From Cephalotrichum gorgonifer (Eukaryota; Ascomycota; Sordariomycetes; Microascales; Microascaceae), in assembly GCA_900312665.1 (NCBI GenBank), contig ONZQ02000011.1:1078459-1142458 (forward strand): a stretch of 64,000 nt of DNA, written 5' to 3'. Both the position numbers and the translations under genes were made by a program. The notes under the pieces are model-generated. The model saw nothing but the letters and a program-made list of their open reading frames with translations, was not told the origin of the DNA and ran no database searches. Shown one piece after another: positions 1 through 12,789 of this stretch (its first letter is position 1; the number at the start of each line of letters is the position of its first letter).

Positions 1-3000
1 GTCTGTAATATGCTCGGGATTTGTGGCTCGGGCACAACAACATTAGCGCCCGAGTAATACGCGTACTCGTAACTCCATGGGCAGCCAAGAGACTTATCGA
101 GAGCGAACGGTCCCCCCTGCTAGTAGCTAGAAAGCAAAGAGCACCTCTAAAGTGAGGCCACCCCTCCGAGGCCAAGAGCAGGACCGCGGAGTCGGGTGCA
201 CCGAGGCGACGGCCCTGGGCCGGCCACACACACCCCGTCCCTGTCCGTCTGCAAGCGCTAAACCCCTCCTCCTGGAGTTCCCTCCCCCGTTCCCAAGATG
301 CTGGGAGTGGCGCTGGCCCGGCAAATACGCGAGGTGCCCCGGAGCAAGGGGGGGATCAGGGGGTCCTATCGAGCTTCCCAAGTCTTTTCCGCTCCCTCTC
401 TGCTCCGCTGCCCTCTCGTCGGGATACCCGAGTACGGAGTACTTGGATGGGCATTATTGCTTGCGCTAGTCGTGGTGCTAGGTGTGTGAGCAATCTCCCA
501 TTTCCTTCGAGCGGAAATCCCGAGCGATCTTCACCTCACCGGGTCGGGTCTCCACTCGTCCACCGGGGAGGGAGAGAGTGTGTGTGCGTGTGGCCCACCG
601 GCAGTTTAAGTCGGACCCGGTGGGGGGTGGGCCCATAGCGTCTCTCAAGATGTGCTGTGGGTTCTCCTATTATTCCATCTCACGGTCCAAGGGGAAATTA
701 TGCAACGTGGTCAACGTAAATGCTCGTGCCAGTAGGGGTAAGAGTACTTCGTATGCAGGTACGATATGCAGCAATAGTGCACGTATACAACAGGACCCAT
801 ATAATCGAGCAAGTCTGCTGGCAAAATGAGTGGAGAATGAATTGGCCCCAACCTCGCGCATCCCTTACAGTGCTCCTTGTGCCTACTTGTGCGAAGTAGA
901 GTACGTAATGCAGGAGCTGGAGGGCCCATTTGGAAGCTGGCGGCGAGATTATGACCTGTCACAATTCCGAGGGAGAGGATAAACATCCCCGAAGAAGAAA
1001 AAAAGAGCCGGAATACCACACCCGGACCCAACCAAGCACGCAACTCGTCTCCCCCTTGTCCCCTTTCGCAGCCCCAGAACAGTACGACAAGTACACACCA
1101 GGGCATGAGACGGGGGCCCACGAGGGACATGGTGAGCGATTGGGGGGGGACCCTTTGTTCTGGACCACCACCTTCCCTCCCCTGCCCTGTCTCCGTCACC
1201 ACTGTCCCGGAGAAATCCAGATAGCTGGGAGTGAACGGACCCGCTGATAGCGCCCGCTCCCACCTGCCGCATGGGGGGTGGGGGCCGTGGCCAGTAGTAA
1301 GGTCTCTTGGAGAGCTGAGGGACTTTGGACTTTGTTCCTCGTTCGAGAACTCCTCCCCGAACGATAATCGTACCCTGGCAACACAGCCCGCCCCCCAAAG
1401 CACGATAGATAGAGAGAGTTTAATACGGCGGTTGGCAAATTGGAGGGGCACACCGTTACGGAGAGTCCAGGGTCTAGTGAGTAGTGGTGAAATGGGGATG
1501 GATATGACGATTGCAGGAAGGGAACTCGCCTGCCTCTCCCGTCCCCATCCCCGCCAGTGGTTCCCCTTCGCGGGCGCCCTGACCCGCCAGTTCGGTCTGG
1601 CCACGCAGCAGCGGGCGCAAGACCTTCCAAGACCGGGAATTCGCAGCCTCGGGTATTACATATTTCCTGCCCCGACTACCGACCATGAGCAAGTACGGGT
1701 ATGAGTATTAAGCTACGTTACTTCGTACAAGAGAAAAGAAAGCCCCATCTCCTCCAAACACGCCCCCCTCAAAGAAAAAAAGGAAATAAAAATAAAAAGA
1801 GATTATTCCGTTTCGCAATTGCCTCCTTTTGCCTGCCCTACGACCATCACACTCTCCTCTTATCCAGGCTCGGCCCACCCTATTCCCGCCTTGGGCATTG
1901 TTCGACAGATGGGAAACGGTGGATAAAAAAGATAATACATGTAATTTACAATGACCCCCATGCACCCTTTGCCCCCCTTCTTACCCCTTGCCATGATGAT
2001 AAGTTTGTCTCGCACGCCATGGGAGGAGGGAAATCACCACACACGCACATGACCCTCTACCCCCCCCCGGTCGCATGGTCTCCCCGATTCCCCCTGGCCG
2101 ACGGGGGCGTGGGCGTGGGCGCACCCGACCCTGGGCCCGCTCCAGACAGCTGGAAACGAGGGTTGGGGACCCTGGGGAGTGGGGGTGCAGTGCAGCGCAG
2201 CGGGTCGCCGCCTCAAGAGTTCGAAGCGATCCTGGGGAGGAGATTCTCCTTATCTTCCCTCATTCCCATCCGGCGGGGACCGACCGATGGCTTCCTCGAG
2301 AAAAGAAAATACTCGCAGTGACAGGTAATATACGACTAGTCGAGAGGTGATAACCCTACCTCACACTTGTACTACGAGTGGTAAAGAGTACTTTCATAGG
2401 CCCGGAGCCAAACCTGATGAATTAACGAATTAACTCCGGGGGAAAGGGGGTGGGGGGGCCGACCAAAGTCGAAGAAAATTGATATGTGACACCAAACAGG
2501 AGCCGGTAGACGGGAGACGGGAGACACAATTCTTCGTCGTGGATCATCAATCCCGGATCATCAATCATTCTCCTTCCCCCCCTTTTCGGTGACAGAAAGC
2601 AGAAGGGCGCCGTCACGTGCACACCACCACGTGCGCCAGTAACCCGTTACCGTCGTCCACGCCCCTCGATCTCCATTGCGTGACACGATCCCGCTCGGTG
2701 AAGCCATTTGGGTAGTCGTGGGGGAGACGGGGACGAAGGACTCCACAAGCCCGTTTCGACTCTCGAAAGGAGTTACTCGTAACTCGTAACTCAGTTACAC
2801 GTGCCAAATTCCTCGCCTGCAGGGAGTGAGGCCCTTGGCGAACATGCAGCCCTTATTCCAAAAAGCGAGAATTGATATTCTTGAGTAATTAGAAAAAAGA
2901 GCGCACTCGGCGACAGCCGGCGGCAAGGATCGCCCCGTCGACCCAGGATCTCGAATCGCGTGACGCGAACAAACCCAAGAAAACAAGGGGGCGACCCAGA

Positions 3001-3652
3001 AGAGAACCAACGGGGTGAAAGCGTGTGGGGGAGGCAGAGCTGTGCGAGAGCGTGTGTGACACAAAGCACCACCGGATGCGTTCCCCGTTGGAGCTAGGAC
3101 CATTCCGGACACTTAATTACCAGGGTCATGATTGGTCGGGAAGAGGTGGGGAGGCGTGAGTGGGGGGAGGAAAAAGAAGAAACACGAGGGGAGGAAAAGA
3201 AAGTGGTAGGGGGAGGGAAGAAGGTAAGTCCGGGTTGGGGTATTGTTCCCCCCCACTCCAGGGGGCTGTTTTCCGCGGTGTTAATCCCGCAGCTGTGAAG
3301 TCTGGTGACGCGCACGAAGTTTCGAGGGGGGCTCTTGGCTTCGAAAATGCTATATCTCGCTAAACGAGTTAAATATCGCAGGCCCTTGTTAACCGCAATT
3401 GGAGAGGGAGGGGGGGAAATCTACCCGTGCATGCCCCCAAGTAGCGAGGGAGAGGAGACGAAAGGGGAAAGGGGAGGGAACCTTATGACGCCGGCAAGGC
3501 TGCAAACGTCACACACACTCTTTTTTTATACCTCTCAGCCTCCATTCCTAGCTGCCAGCTTCCCATTTTGTAGTACAAAGCATCCACCAGCTCCTCCTAC
3601 CTGCAGATTCGTGGGGGAAGGGGGAGGGGGTGTGGGTACTCGTAGGTTTTTG

Positions 3653-3680
3653 TGTTTGATGTTTGATGTTTGATGTTTGG
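3653..3680 (+). repeat. Tandem repeat, 7-bp unit TGTTTGA x4
   Basis: Three exact TGTTTGA copies are followed by a fourth with a single final mismatch (TGTTTGG). The array lies in gene-free DNA beside a TACTCGTA octamer (3637-3644). Confidence 0.9.
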
Positions 3681-3944
3681 TGGGATCGTCAGGACGACCG
3701 AGACAAGAGGAGATGTGTTTGCTTCTCGGGTGGTGGAGAGGGGGGGTGTTTTGTTTGCTTGCTTGCCTGTCTCCCTTCGCGTCTCGGCTCCGATTCGTAC
3801 GTACTCGTGTTTGTTGTGTCTTTGACTAACTACCCTTTTCCATTTACGAACTGCATTGCATTCCTAATATCCACCCTCCTTTCTTCCCCGGTGCGTGCCC
3901 GGTTGCGACAAGTGCGTGCCCCATTCCTGCGGGACTAACATAAT

Positions 3945-3971
3945 CCACGAACCCGTCTACTGGGTTCGTGG
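3945..3971. other. Perfect 10-bp inverted repeat (hairpin)
   Basis: The left arm CCACGAACCC (3945-3954) and right arm GGGTTCGTGG (3962-3971) are exact reverse complements around a 7-nt loop. No gene is nearby. The structure could form a cruciform or an RNA stem, but its role is unknown. Confidence 0.85.
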
Positions 3972-5755
3972 GGTATGTGGGGATGGATCGCTCGCTTAGC
4001 GGGGCCAAAGGACTCGCGAATCCTCCGGTGCTGCCCATTGTATATGCGCAGGGCGTGTTCCGTTCCTGCTCTCGCTGCTTTGCTTCTGGGTAATTTGAAG
4101 TGCGTTCGCGTACCTGGATTCCTGCGTGACGGGAAGGGCGCAATGGTACTCCGTATTGTGTTGCAGTTCCCTCAGTGTGGACTGCTGGCAGGGCCTTCGG
4201 CACCCGCACTGGCCGCCCATCTGTCCCGGCTAACACATCCCCAAAGCACCTCCGCGGCTAGTATCAATAGATGACGTTTGTCTGCCAGCCAGCCTCACCT
4301 CATCGATCCTGCCCCTTCCTCCTTTCGCCCGTATTCGCAACGAGTAATTTACCAAGCTCATGGTGTTTCTCTCCGCTTCCTCCATAATACTAGCCATCTT
4401 ACAAGCGCGAACGCCACGGCGGGTACCACACCACCTGAGGGCCGGCCGCGATTCATCCAGCTAGGTATGGGTATGCAAGTATAGTACGCTTAAACACTTC
4501 CTAGCTCGCAGCTTGTAGGAACATTGCTTCTTCCTTGCGGGAACGATCGGAGACAGAAGTTCGGATCGAGAAAGTGCTACGCCCAGTGGCATTTTCCGCT
4601 CCGCCGAAAAGGGAGGGAGGGCGCCCAAAACCGATTCGACCGGTGATAGAGCCCGGATGGGTATGTCAAAGATTGATGTCTTCGTCTCGGATCGGGGGGA
4701 TCGGGGATCGGATGTGGCTCTCCTCCCTCCACCTCCGTTCTCCCTCCATACTCCATGTGCCATATTCGGTAATGCCCGGGATTAACTGCAAGCGCCACTT
4801 ATGTGCCAACTTTTTTTCTTGTATCTATCTTCCTTTTTATTTTTTTGGACCTTCATCGTGACGATGCGACTGGCTACTTCCGGATGCTTTGGGGGTGTTG
4901 CTCTCGGCCGATACGGAGCCCACGCCCCGCGGATGTGGGCTTTGGTGGGGTGGGTAACTAAGAGGATGGCTTGTACTCCGTAAGGGTATTTTCCTACGAT
5001 GCGTCGTCGGTTTCGCACCGTCTGAGGTTTGGTATCCACCATTTTTCTCCGCGCTAGCTAGACTTGCATTATTATCCGGGGCTATTTGCGAGGACGTGCT
5101 AGTCTCGCGTTCCACCTACGAGTACATCGGCATCATCGGGTCACCCGCCGACGTGCCGGCGAGGGAGGAAAGCCAGCGTCCAGCTCCATCCGGCTCCAGC
5201 GCACGTGTACCCTGTTTGCCCAAGTCGAACTTGTAGATGAACCGCGGAGAACAAAGTCCGGGAGCGGGATAGGAGAAGTAGAGCGACCATGGCTGAAATG
5301 GGTGCGCAGACACAACCATCAGCATCAGCCGCCGACATCATATCAACGTGCGGCAAAAGAGGGCCCTCTCCCACTTCCCTCGTCCTCCCCCCTTCACGCG
5401 TCTAACTAGCTAACACTAACCCCGGGGCTTCTGCTTTAAAGCCGGTGCCACGCGCGCGCACGCACCCAGCCCCGAAAGGTGGAAAATAGACAGCGGGGGC
5501 AAAAAGAAAGGAAAAACAAGGGCATTGAAGTAAGTAAAAAAAGGTCATTTACAAATACAGCGAGACACTGGGAAAAGTAAAAAAAGAAAAAAAAGCTCCT
5601 TCCCCCGTCCCCGGGGGATTTTCAAGACCCAGGACCCAGGGAGATAGGACATCTTTGGAGGGGGGGAGGGGGCGTGGACGTGGATGTGGATGATATTTGC
5701 TTTTTGGATCCATTTCTGGCCCCATGCCGCTCAAGACATGAACTCCCAAGATGCA

Positions 5756-5770
5756 AGGCGAGGCGAGGCG
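5756..5770 (+). repeat. Tandem repeat, AGGCG x3
   Basis: Three exact copies of AGGCG in gene-free DNA. This is a short minisatellite with no visible function. Confidence 0.85.
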
Positions 5771-5901
5771 AGGTCTAGGTCTCGCAACCCCAGCTGGAGT
5801 TGAGACACTAACTACGCGTAGCGTCGGGTTCGTTACCCACACTTGTGTGGAGTGATGAGTGGTGGCCGGGTAGGGACCCCCGGAGCCGGTTGCCAGACAG
5901 G

Positions 5902-5928
5902 TCACAACTCACAACTCACAACTCACAT
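5902..5928 (+). repeat. Tandem repeat, TCACAAC x3
   Basis: Three exact 7-bp units (5902-5922) are followed by a partial fourth (TCACAT). The array lies in gene-free DNA. Confidence 0.85.
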
Positions 5929-7178
5929 TCAGTTAGCAGCAAACGGCTTCATTTTGGAGGGGAGGGGTCGTCGTGACGGGGCCTTGCTTCTTTGTGTGTC
6001 CTCTTATTACTTTAGCTCACACACTCTCTCTCTTCATACTTCGTGGTAACTGATGGGCCTTGCTATGAGTAGCTTGTCCTTCTTCCCAGTCCCGCCCCCC
6101 CCTGCCATGTTTGAACCCAAGTCTCCCACACCTCTTCGCTGGCTTGGCTCACGCATTTCATCTATCGACGCTATTGAAGAAAGATCATCCCGACCGAGGC
6201 CCGCGATGGCCCGGAAACCTCGTCAGCGGGCCCGGAGTTTTCTCGATATCCCAAGAACCTTGCTCGCAAGCTCCACCCATAACGGTGCCCGATTCTATTA
6301 GTCGTTGACTAGTACTACACTACAGAGCAACGGATCCTCAATTTCCACGTTCGTGGGACGGCACCACACGACCACGAGTACACGTTGCATCCGCCCGCTT
6401 ATCCAAGTGCAAGAAACAGGGACAAGCTCAATCTCAAGGCACAGTCCGCACATCATGGGATCAACGCCCAACGCCGATGAGTCTCGGTGCTGACTACTCC
6501 GTGACTACATACTCGTAGGTGGCTAATTACAACCAGTAATCATGCGTTCGTTCGCCCCGAGGGAACCCGTCCTTTTTAGGCGACAAAAAGCTGGCGCGCC
6601 AATCACCAGGAACTGGAGGGGGCGCGAGGGCGAGCCACAATCGCCACGATTTCGACTGCGCATCGATCTGAGAGAGGGGGCTGTGCGAAGGGTGAGAGAG
6701 AGGGGGGGTGCGTGCGCCAGCCCGCTTGCCAGCGCATCAAGAGGTGTCAAGTGACGGTCCCCAGCACCCAGTTATTCCAAGCATCATCTTTTTTTTTTCG
6801 CCACCCTTCTCCGGGGAACGACCGGTCTGGCGGGTTTTCCGGCCCACGAGGCTCCGGGCCGACCTCCCAATCTGGAAACCTCGGTCTGCTAGGAGATATA
6901 GTGGATGGGGGAGAAGGGGAGGGGGTGGCAGGGGGGCGAAGAATAATATGGGGATTGGGGGGGGAGGAGCAATTTCGGTACGGGCCCCCGCGCGCCTGCG
7001 TCGGGCCTTTGACCCGACAATGCGAGGAGGGAGTGGAAGAAAAAAAAAAGAGAAAAGAAAAAAAAAAGTGGAAGCGCACATGATGTCTTCTAAAACGAAC
7101 AAACGGCCAGATGACTTGCCACCTGCTATTACCCGCCTTGCCGGCCCCACCTTCCTCTCCACCTTCTCACCAACCACA

Positions 7179-7199
7179 TTAAGGCCCTTACGGCCTTAA
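7179..7199. other. Perfect 8-bp inverted repeat (hairpin)
   Basis: TTAAGGCC (7179-7186) and GGCCTTAA (7192-7199) flank a 5-nt loop. It lies in gene-free DNA with no U-tract after it, so it does not look like a factor-independent terminator. Function unknown. Confidence 0.8.
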
Positions 7200-10060
7200 C
7201 GACCGATCGCTATAGCATCAATGATGGGATGGGGAAGAACTAACTAGTTCGACGTCGCACTCGGCAGTATCCACCTGTCTACTCCCTACATGGCATGGAC
7301 TGGGCGTGGGCGGACTTGCACAGGGAGGAATTGCCGCGTGACCAGGATTTTACGGGGCATTATGGGGCGTTTACGGGGTAGAACTTGCTGATATTCACTC
7401 CCCCCCGAACCGTTTTTTGTCTTATCAGGGTCTGGTGCCTGAATTGAGAAAGACGAGAATGGGAAGAGGAGAGGAAGGGAGGGGGTGTGAGTGGCGGCTG
7501 GAGCCTCGAGGGAAGGGGGGGTCTTGGCTGCTCTACTAATACGAGGACTAACACTTGTAGGTGGTGTCGGGCGATTCGAATCGGCATGGTCCACGTCGAG
7601 AGGGAGGATCTTCCGCCTGATGTCAGAGGGGATCCGCGTGAGGACCGAGTACCGTCCGTACAGCGTACCTACCGTACCCGTTGCGCTCGAGTAATACCGA
7701 GGCAGGCGGTCACGTTCAGAGGTGATGGGGTGTCAAACCAGGCGTCGAACAGGGCGCTGTCTCTCGGCAGTGTCCCCCGGTTGATCTTCTCGGCACCCTT
7801 CGAGACTCCCCACGATCGGCTGGTCCTCTTGGGTTGGGTGTCCGCCGTGGAGAGGCACAGGACTGGAGAGGAGTGGTGGGGTGCGACGGTCCCGTCGACG
7901 TGAGGCTTGCGAACCCTTGAGCCCTGGCTGGACCTTGGAACCTTTCACCACGCGACCTGTCGTGGAGTTCGAGGTATGCAGGCCTCTCAGTCAGTGGCAG
8001 TGTAGTCGTCCTGCCTGGTCCTAGGGGAGAGCCCCCCAAGCACATGCTCGGGACTTTAACACGGCTTATTTTCGCACCCTTTCCCTTCCCACTCTGCCGC
8101 CCGGCTCTTCTCCCATTCCTCCATTCCCACCCCCCACCCCCCTTCTCTCCCCACACATTCCATGCACTCAATTTGCGGCAGACGATCGCCGGGACATTGA
8201 CGAGCCCAGAGAATTGCATATATAAAAAAACCTGGGGGAGATTCCGGGGTACCTGGGGTCGGGCCTTTTCTTTATTTCTCTTCTTTCTGCCTGCATTTTA
8301 TCCAGCAACGTGGGTTTAGATTGGGTTTTTTTCTTCACGCCCCCCTTTCTTTTACCCTTCTTCGGCCGGGGCTTCTTAATAATTCTTCTTCAAGGGAAGG
8401 GCAGTCGTAACGGCCGGCCGGAAATATATTAAACAGCGGTTCTGCTCAGCGAGCCCAAGTTCCCGTTTTAGGGTCCTCGGCCTCAATGCGGGGGAATCAG
8501 TGAGTTTCGCTTATCATTATTCATTACTACTCTCGAGGGGGGTAGGTTTTGTTGCAACTCGGAAATGCCAAAAATGGGCAATATGGTATTCGTTGTCACG
8601 AGGGCGGGAATGCTTTGGATACAGGGAGCGGTGACCCATATGAGTATGTGTAACTCGTACGCCACCCTCGGGCTACATCCGGCACTTTCCATCTCCATGC
8701 GGGCGGGTACGGAAGGGAGGCCGCTTCGAGGGCCCGGGAGACAGTGGGTAGTGTTCTCACCGCCCCCAAAGGAGGCCGGAATACTTGTCTGTTTGCATTC
8801 TACTTTCAATGCCGCCCTTTTACCTCCTCTTTCCATGGCTTGCACATTGTACGGACGTACCGCGGCTGTTTGCGTCATCCCCTCCCCCCTTCTTCTTGAA
8901 GGGTTTCCATTCCTACCTCAATCCGGGGACTACCTCGGCGCCAGAATCAAGACTCCTCCCCCCGCGATTCGAAGGCCGTAAGATGCCGATGAGCGGGAAG
9001 GCCCGGGTCCCGTGTGAGGATCGTCTCTTGAGGCTGGCTGAGGGTTTTAACTAGACCTCGGCCCGGAGACGGGGAAACGACGAGTGTCGATCGTTTTCTC
9101 CAGGCATCTGGTATCTGGCTCCGGAATCCTGGGAGTACGGATAGGAACGGATGTGAGGGGCATCGAGGGCATCACCTGCGCCCTTTTTCACATCCCCGTC
9201 CCATCCCCACCTGGAAGAAGCAAATACCCGTCCGCGCCCGGGGTTCTTGGTTTTGCTCCCCGAGGCCATGGGAGAAGGAGAGAAGTAGCTACAAGCACGA
9301 GATGCACTAACTAGCGCGGACAAGAGCAGATCGTGGTCCCTTGCAGGAAAATAGAGAAATTCCTGCCGGACGCAAGCAGCGCACGCGCATCATCGTGGAC
9401 CCCAGCCGCCGTTTTCCGCCTGCCTCGTGACGATGTGGGCGATTGGACTGGAATGCAAGGGATATGGGGGTATGTGGATGTGATGTGGCCAAGACCAGCC
9501 GCCGGTATCTGTCAAGTCTCGTCACATTTTGGCGTGGCGGCATTTCCGGTGCGCGCGTGCACCCACGAGGCGGCGTTTTTAGAAAAGGGGAATGTTTACT
9601 TGCGATAACTCTCTGTTTACTCGTCGTCCGATGCGGTCCTCGTAATACGCTCTCCCCTCCTCTCCCCGCACTTCTTCCACTCTCCCGCCGGGTTTACGGA
9701 AGGAGGGGGGCTTCTGGGCTGCCCACCGTCCAACGTGAAGGGGCCGGATTCGTGGGGTTTCTAGAACGGATAGGGAAGGTGGTGGAATTTTGGGATTTGG
9801 TTGGGGGGGGGGGGTAAGAAGGAGGGCACGAAATACTACGGGAACGTGTCTCGGGGAGGGGAGGAACTTACATCCGGTTCCGGATTGGGATAAAGAGGGG
9901 GGGAAGATGTTTGACCACGAGCACAATGTGTTGTTCGGGCACGATCCTGCCATCTGCCATAGGTCATCCACCATCTGCGTTTGTTTGTGTTTTCCCGCTC
10001 CGTCTTTCTCATCGTTTGCGACGTTGGGTCATTTACAAAGTGCGTTTTTATCCCCACGTG

Positions 10061-10069
10061 CACACCACA

Positions 10070-10100
<31 letters not shown>

Positions 10101-10105
10101 CATAC
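10061..10105 (+). repeat. (CA)n microsatellite
   Basis: An almost pure CA dinucleotide run of about 45 bp, interrupted by two CC steps near its left end. It is the first of six CA/GT tracts between 10 and 19 kb. Confidence 0.95.
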
Positions 10106-10224
10106 AAACCATCGGGGTATCAAAAGCCCGGAGAAACCTCCATTAACTTTACAAGTAATCCATGCCTTTTTTGGGGTATAATGTGTGATTCAACGTTTCC
10201 TCCTCTCCCCTCTCCCTCTTCCCC

Positions 10225-10247
10225 GGGGCTGGGGCTGGGGCGGGGGG
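10225..10247 (+). other. G-quadruplex-forming run
   Basis: Four G-tracts (GGGG, GGGG, GGGG, GGGGGG) are separated by loops of CT, CT and C. This fits the canonical G3+N1-7 quadruplex rule with very short loops, which usually give stable structures. No gene adjoins it. Confidence 0.8.
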
Positions 10248-11542
10248 CGTGTGACGGTTGGGGTGGTCTACAGACAAGTAGCATCCTCCCTCTTTCTTCA
10301 ATCCTTCCTTCCCACCGACGTTCCCATCACGTCACATCCCGACGAGAATAAAACGCGCATCACTCACCCCCCACCTACCGACGGAATCTCCCTCCCCCCC
10401 TTTCCTGTACCCCCAATGCCTTTCCCCCCGCCCCCCCTGACAACTTTCTTCACCGTTGGGGGTGACGGTGGACAAAAAGGGAAAAGGACAGAGAGAATTC
10501 AAAATGGCACATGGTCTAGTGACCGCTGGATCGCTGTGACGTGGCGGCCGGTGGCGCCCCGGAACGCCTATAATAATAGTATTACAAGCACGGAGTAATG
10601 ATTTGCACGGGCTATCGTTCCTCCCCTTTCCGCGTGTGGGTGTTAAATGTGCTGTGTCGTGGGTTGGGTTGTGGGGGTGGCGCTTGTCCGCCAAAAGGCT
10701 CACACCACCTCCACCTCCACCTTGACCTCCTCTCCCACTCCCAAACTAATAACTCCCCCGGCGAGCTAGCTATAGCTGGTATTAGTTGGATCCAGTACGG
10801 GGGGCGCGATGTTCTTCCGCGCCGATACAGGCGCGTGTCTTGTCCGCCCCCTCCCTACGGACCGTTGTCTCCGATGCTCGCACTGGAGGAGATATCCTCT
10901 GTCTCTCCTTCTCTAGCTTAGCGTAGCGTGCGAATAGGGTTTCATAGGAGGACCCGGAGCGGAAACTCGATTTGGTTTCTCCGCGCTGGCGGAGGATCGC
11001 GATGGCCGGAACTACCACCCCTCCCCCACCAAGAGAGAGAGAGGGAATATCAAGTCCGTTACGCAGGCGTATATGCGAGGGGGGAGGGTAAGGGAGGGTG
11101 GGAGGGCCCGGTTGCGAGATGCACCGGGAGATGCTTGCTGCCTTGCCGGGGAAGCACGCGCCCAGCGCCCAGCTGCGGACGGATGCGTGGATTATGTCTG
11201 TCTCGCATCTGGCGGTGAGCGCGACCCGTGTGCGTGGCGCGGGATCGAAGCTTTGCAGTTTGGGCCTCCCATGTGTGCCCTGTCCCTATCTTTTCTCTCT
11301 CCCCCCATCCCTGCCCCCCGATTCCTCTTCGTCCCCAAGTTACGCATAAATAGGATGGCTTAGTTGTATCCGTCTATGGAGGGGAGGGGGGCGTGAGGTT
11401 GGAATTTACAGGATCGAGACAAAATTTTGCCTCGAGATCGGGCGCCCCCGTCCGAACCCGAACCCTTGGTCGTCATCTGATGCTATAATAATAGTAGTAC
11501 CCATGGATTGCCAACGGAGATACGCAAAGTGCAGCTTGTGGT

Positions 11543-11590
11543 ATGTGTGCGTGCGTGCGTGTGTGTATGTGTGGGTGTGTGTGTGTCTGT
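11543..11590 (+). repeat. (GT)n/(GTGC)n microsatellite
   Basis: GT-rich simple repeat with interspersed GTGC, GTAT and GTGG steps, about 48 bp long. Confidence 0.9.
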
Positions 11591-12664
11591 CGTGGCGCTC
11601 CCAGCGCCAATGCATCCTTCCCCTCTGATTGCCTCGTGCTCATGTTTTAACCCCACGAGGCCTCACTTACACGTTGTGTATTTTTTTTCTTGACATTTGA
11701 TAATTCCCGCTGAGCGGAGAAGAAGGGGGGGGGGAATAGCTGGAAAGCCTCGTCACGGCTCTATTCACCCTCACGGGCCCACCTCTTCCTCCGGTATCTA
11801 TTATTACCGCCCAACTTTGAATGTCAGAATCTACGAGCACGGGCGCGGATGGGCACATGGGCAGCGCCGACTACTTGCGAAAAGCAGAGCGAGCATGTTA
11901 TGTAACTGGGGGTTGGTTTCGAGAGCTTCACTGCTTGGTTGCTTGATCCTCGACGGCTGGCACCGAAAGAAGGGAGAAAAAGAAAAGAAGAAAACTGCAA
12001 CATTCTCCCGTTCCTGGCCGGCGCTTGCCGTGAGCACTCATATCTTTCTCTCTTGTAAGTGTAATTGTAACCTGCCCGATCCGAGCGTTGTATCGCCATT
12101 CCCTTCCGCCGGCCCTGGCTTCCAGAACAGTACTCGTGCGACGTTCGAATAATACCTAGCAATATTAACTCGTCCGCAGACATCCGTCATGAAGCCGCCG
12201 GTATTAAGCCGCCGCCAACATGTGTCATGAGAAGCTTCGTCGACAAGTGGCCAAGATTGATTTTCCTCAATCGCGGCCTAATTACGGACCCGTTAACTAA
12301 CAAGGAGAAGAGAGCCACAGGGGCGTGTGTCCTGTCCGTCGGCGACGACTTGTATCTCCACGCATGTGAAACTACTATGTTATCCCACAGTAGTTGGGAT
12401 GCCCCATACCATACCCCTTTTGGGGCTCGTCCCCGGATTAACTCCTACTCGAACAGGCATCTCGGAGTGGATGAGGCCATGTTGATCGGGGATGTACTCG
12501 AAAAGAGAAATGAAAAGGAACAAGAACAATTGAAAAGTTCCCAGCACCACGGTACGCTTGACCGAGGTGACATCGCCAGCAAGCTCATCTCTCCCCGGGT
12601 CTCCACTTCTCCTCCTCCATCCTCCTTCCCAACACGCGCCCGCGTTCCGCGCCCGCTAGGATGG

Positions 12665-12789
12665 AGCGGAGCAAGGTTCTCCGCCGAGATGAGGACGAGG
12701 ACGGGAGGAGACGGAGATCTCACCATTGCCCGTCCATCTCGCGCTCGCGCGCTGGCATGTAGCGGAGCAGGGTGTTCCGCCGAGGTGAG
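12665..12789 (+). repeat. Imperfect direct repeat, two copies 96 bp apart
   Basis: A 29-bp segment (12665-12693, starting AGCGGAGCAAGG) recurs at 12761-12789 (AGCGGAGCAGGG) with four mismatches. The 96-bp offset is a multiple of three, so both copies share a frame within a 645-bp open stretch (12227-12871, plus strand). In that frame they encode SGARFSAEMR and SGAGCSAEVR. I cannot assign a protein family to that open stretch and do not call it a gene. Confidence 0.6.

Larger units (their letters stand above)
1..10000. other. Gene-free interval, left half
   Basis: No reading frame here has recognisable domains, fungal-style exon structure or codon bias. The longest open frames (up to about 300 codons) read as low-complexity Arg/Pro/Gly/Ser peptides expected from GC-rich random DNA. 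What is visible is non-coding texture: purine tracts on one strand (for example 3150-3235), runs of G or C of 6-12 bases, short tandem repeats at 3653-3680, 5756-5770 and 5902-5928, two perfect hairpins (3945-3971 and 7179-7199), and TACTCGTA-type octamers at 64, 2774, 3637, 5117 and 6510. Three CACGTG E-boxes lie at 2614, 2628 and 2798. It is not AT-rich, so it does not look like a RIP-mutated repeat block. Confidence 0.7.

Noticed and set aside
711..1604. 297-codon open frame on the minus strand
   Set aside because: Arg/Pro/Gly-biased, no domain, overlaps several equally long frames on both strands. Expected in GC-rich DNA with few stops.
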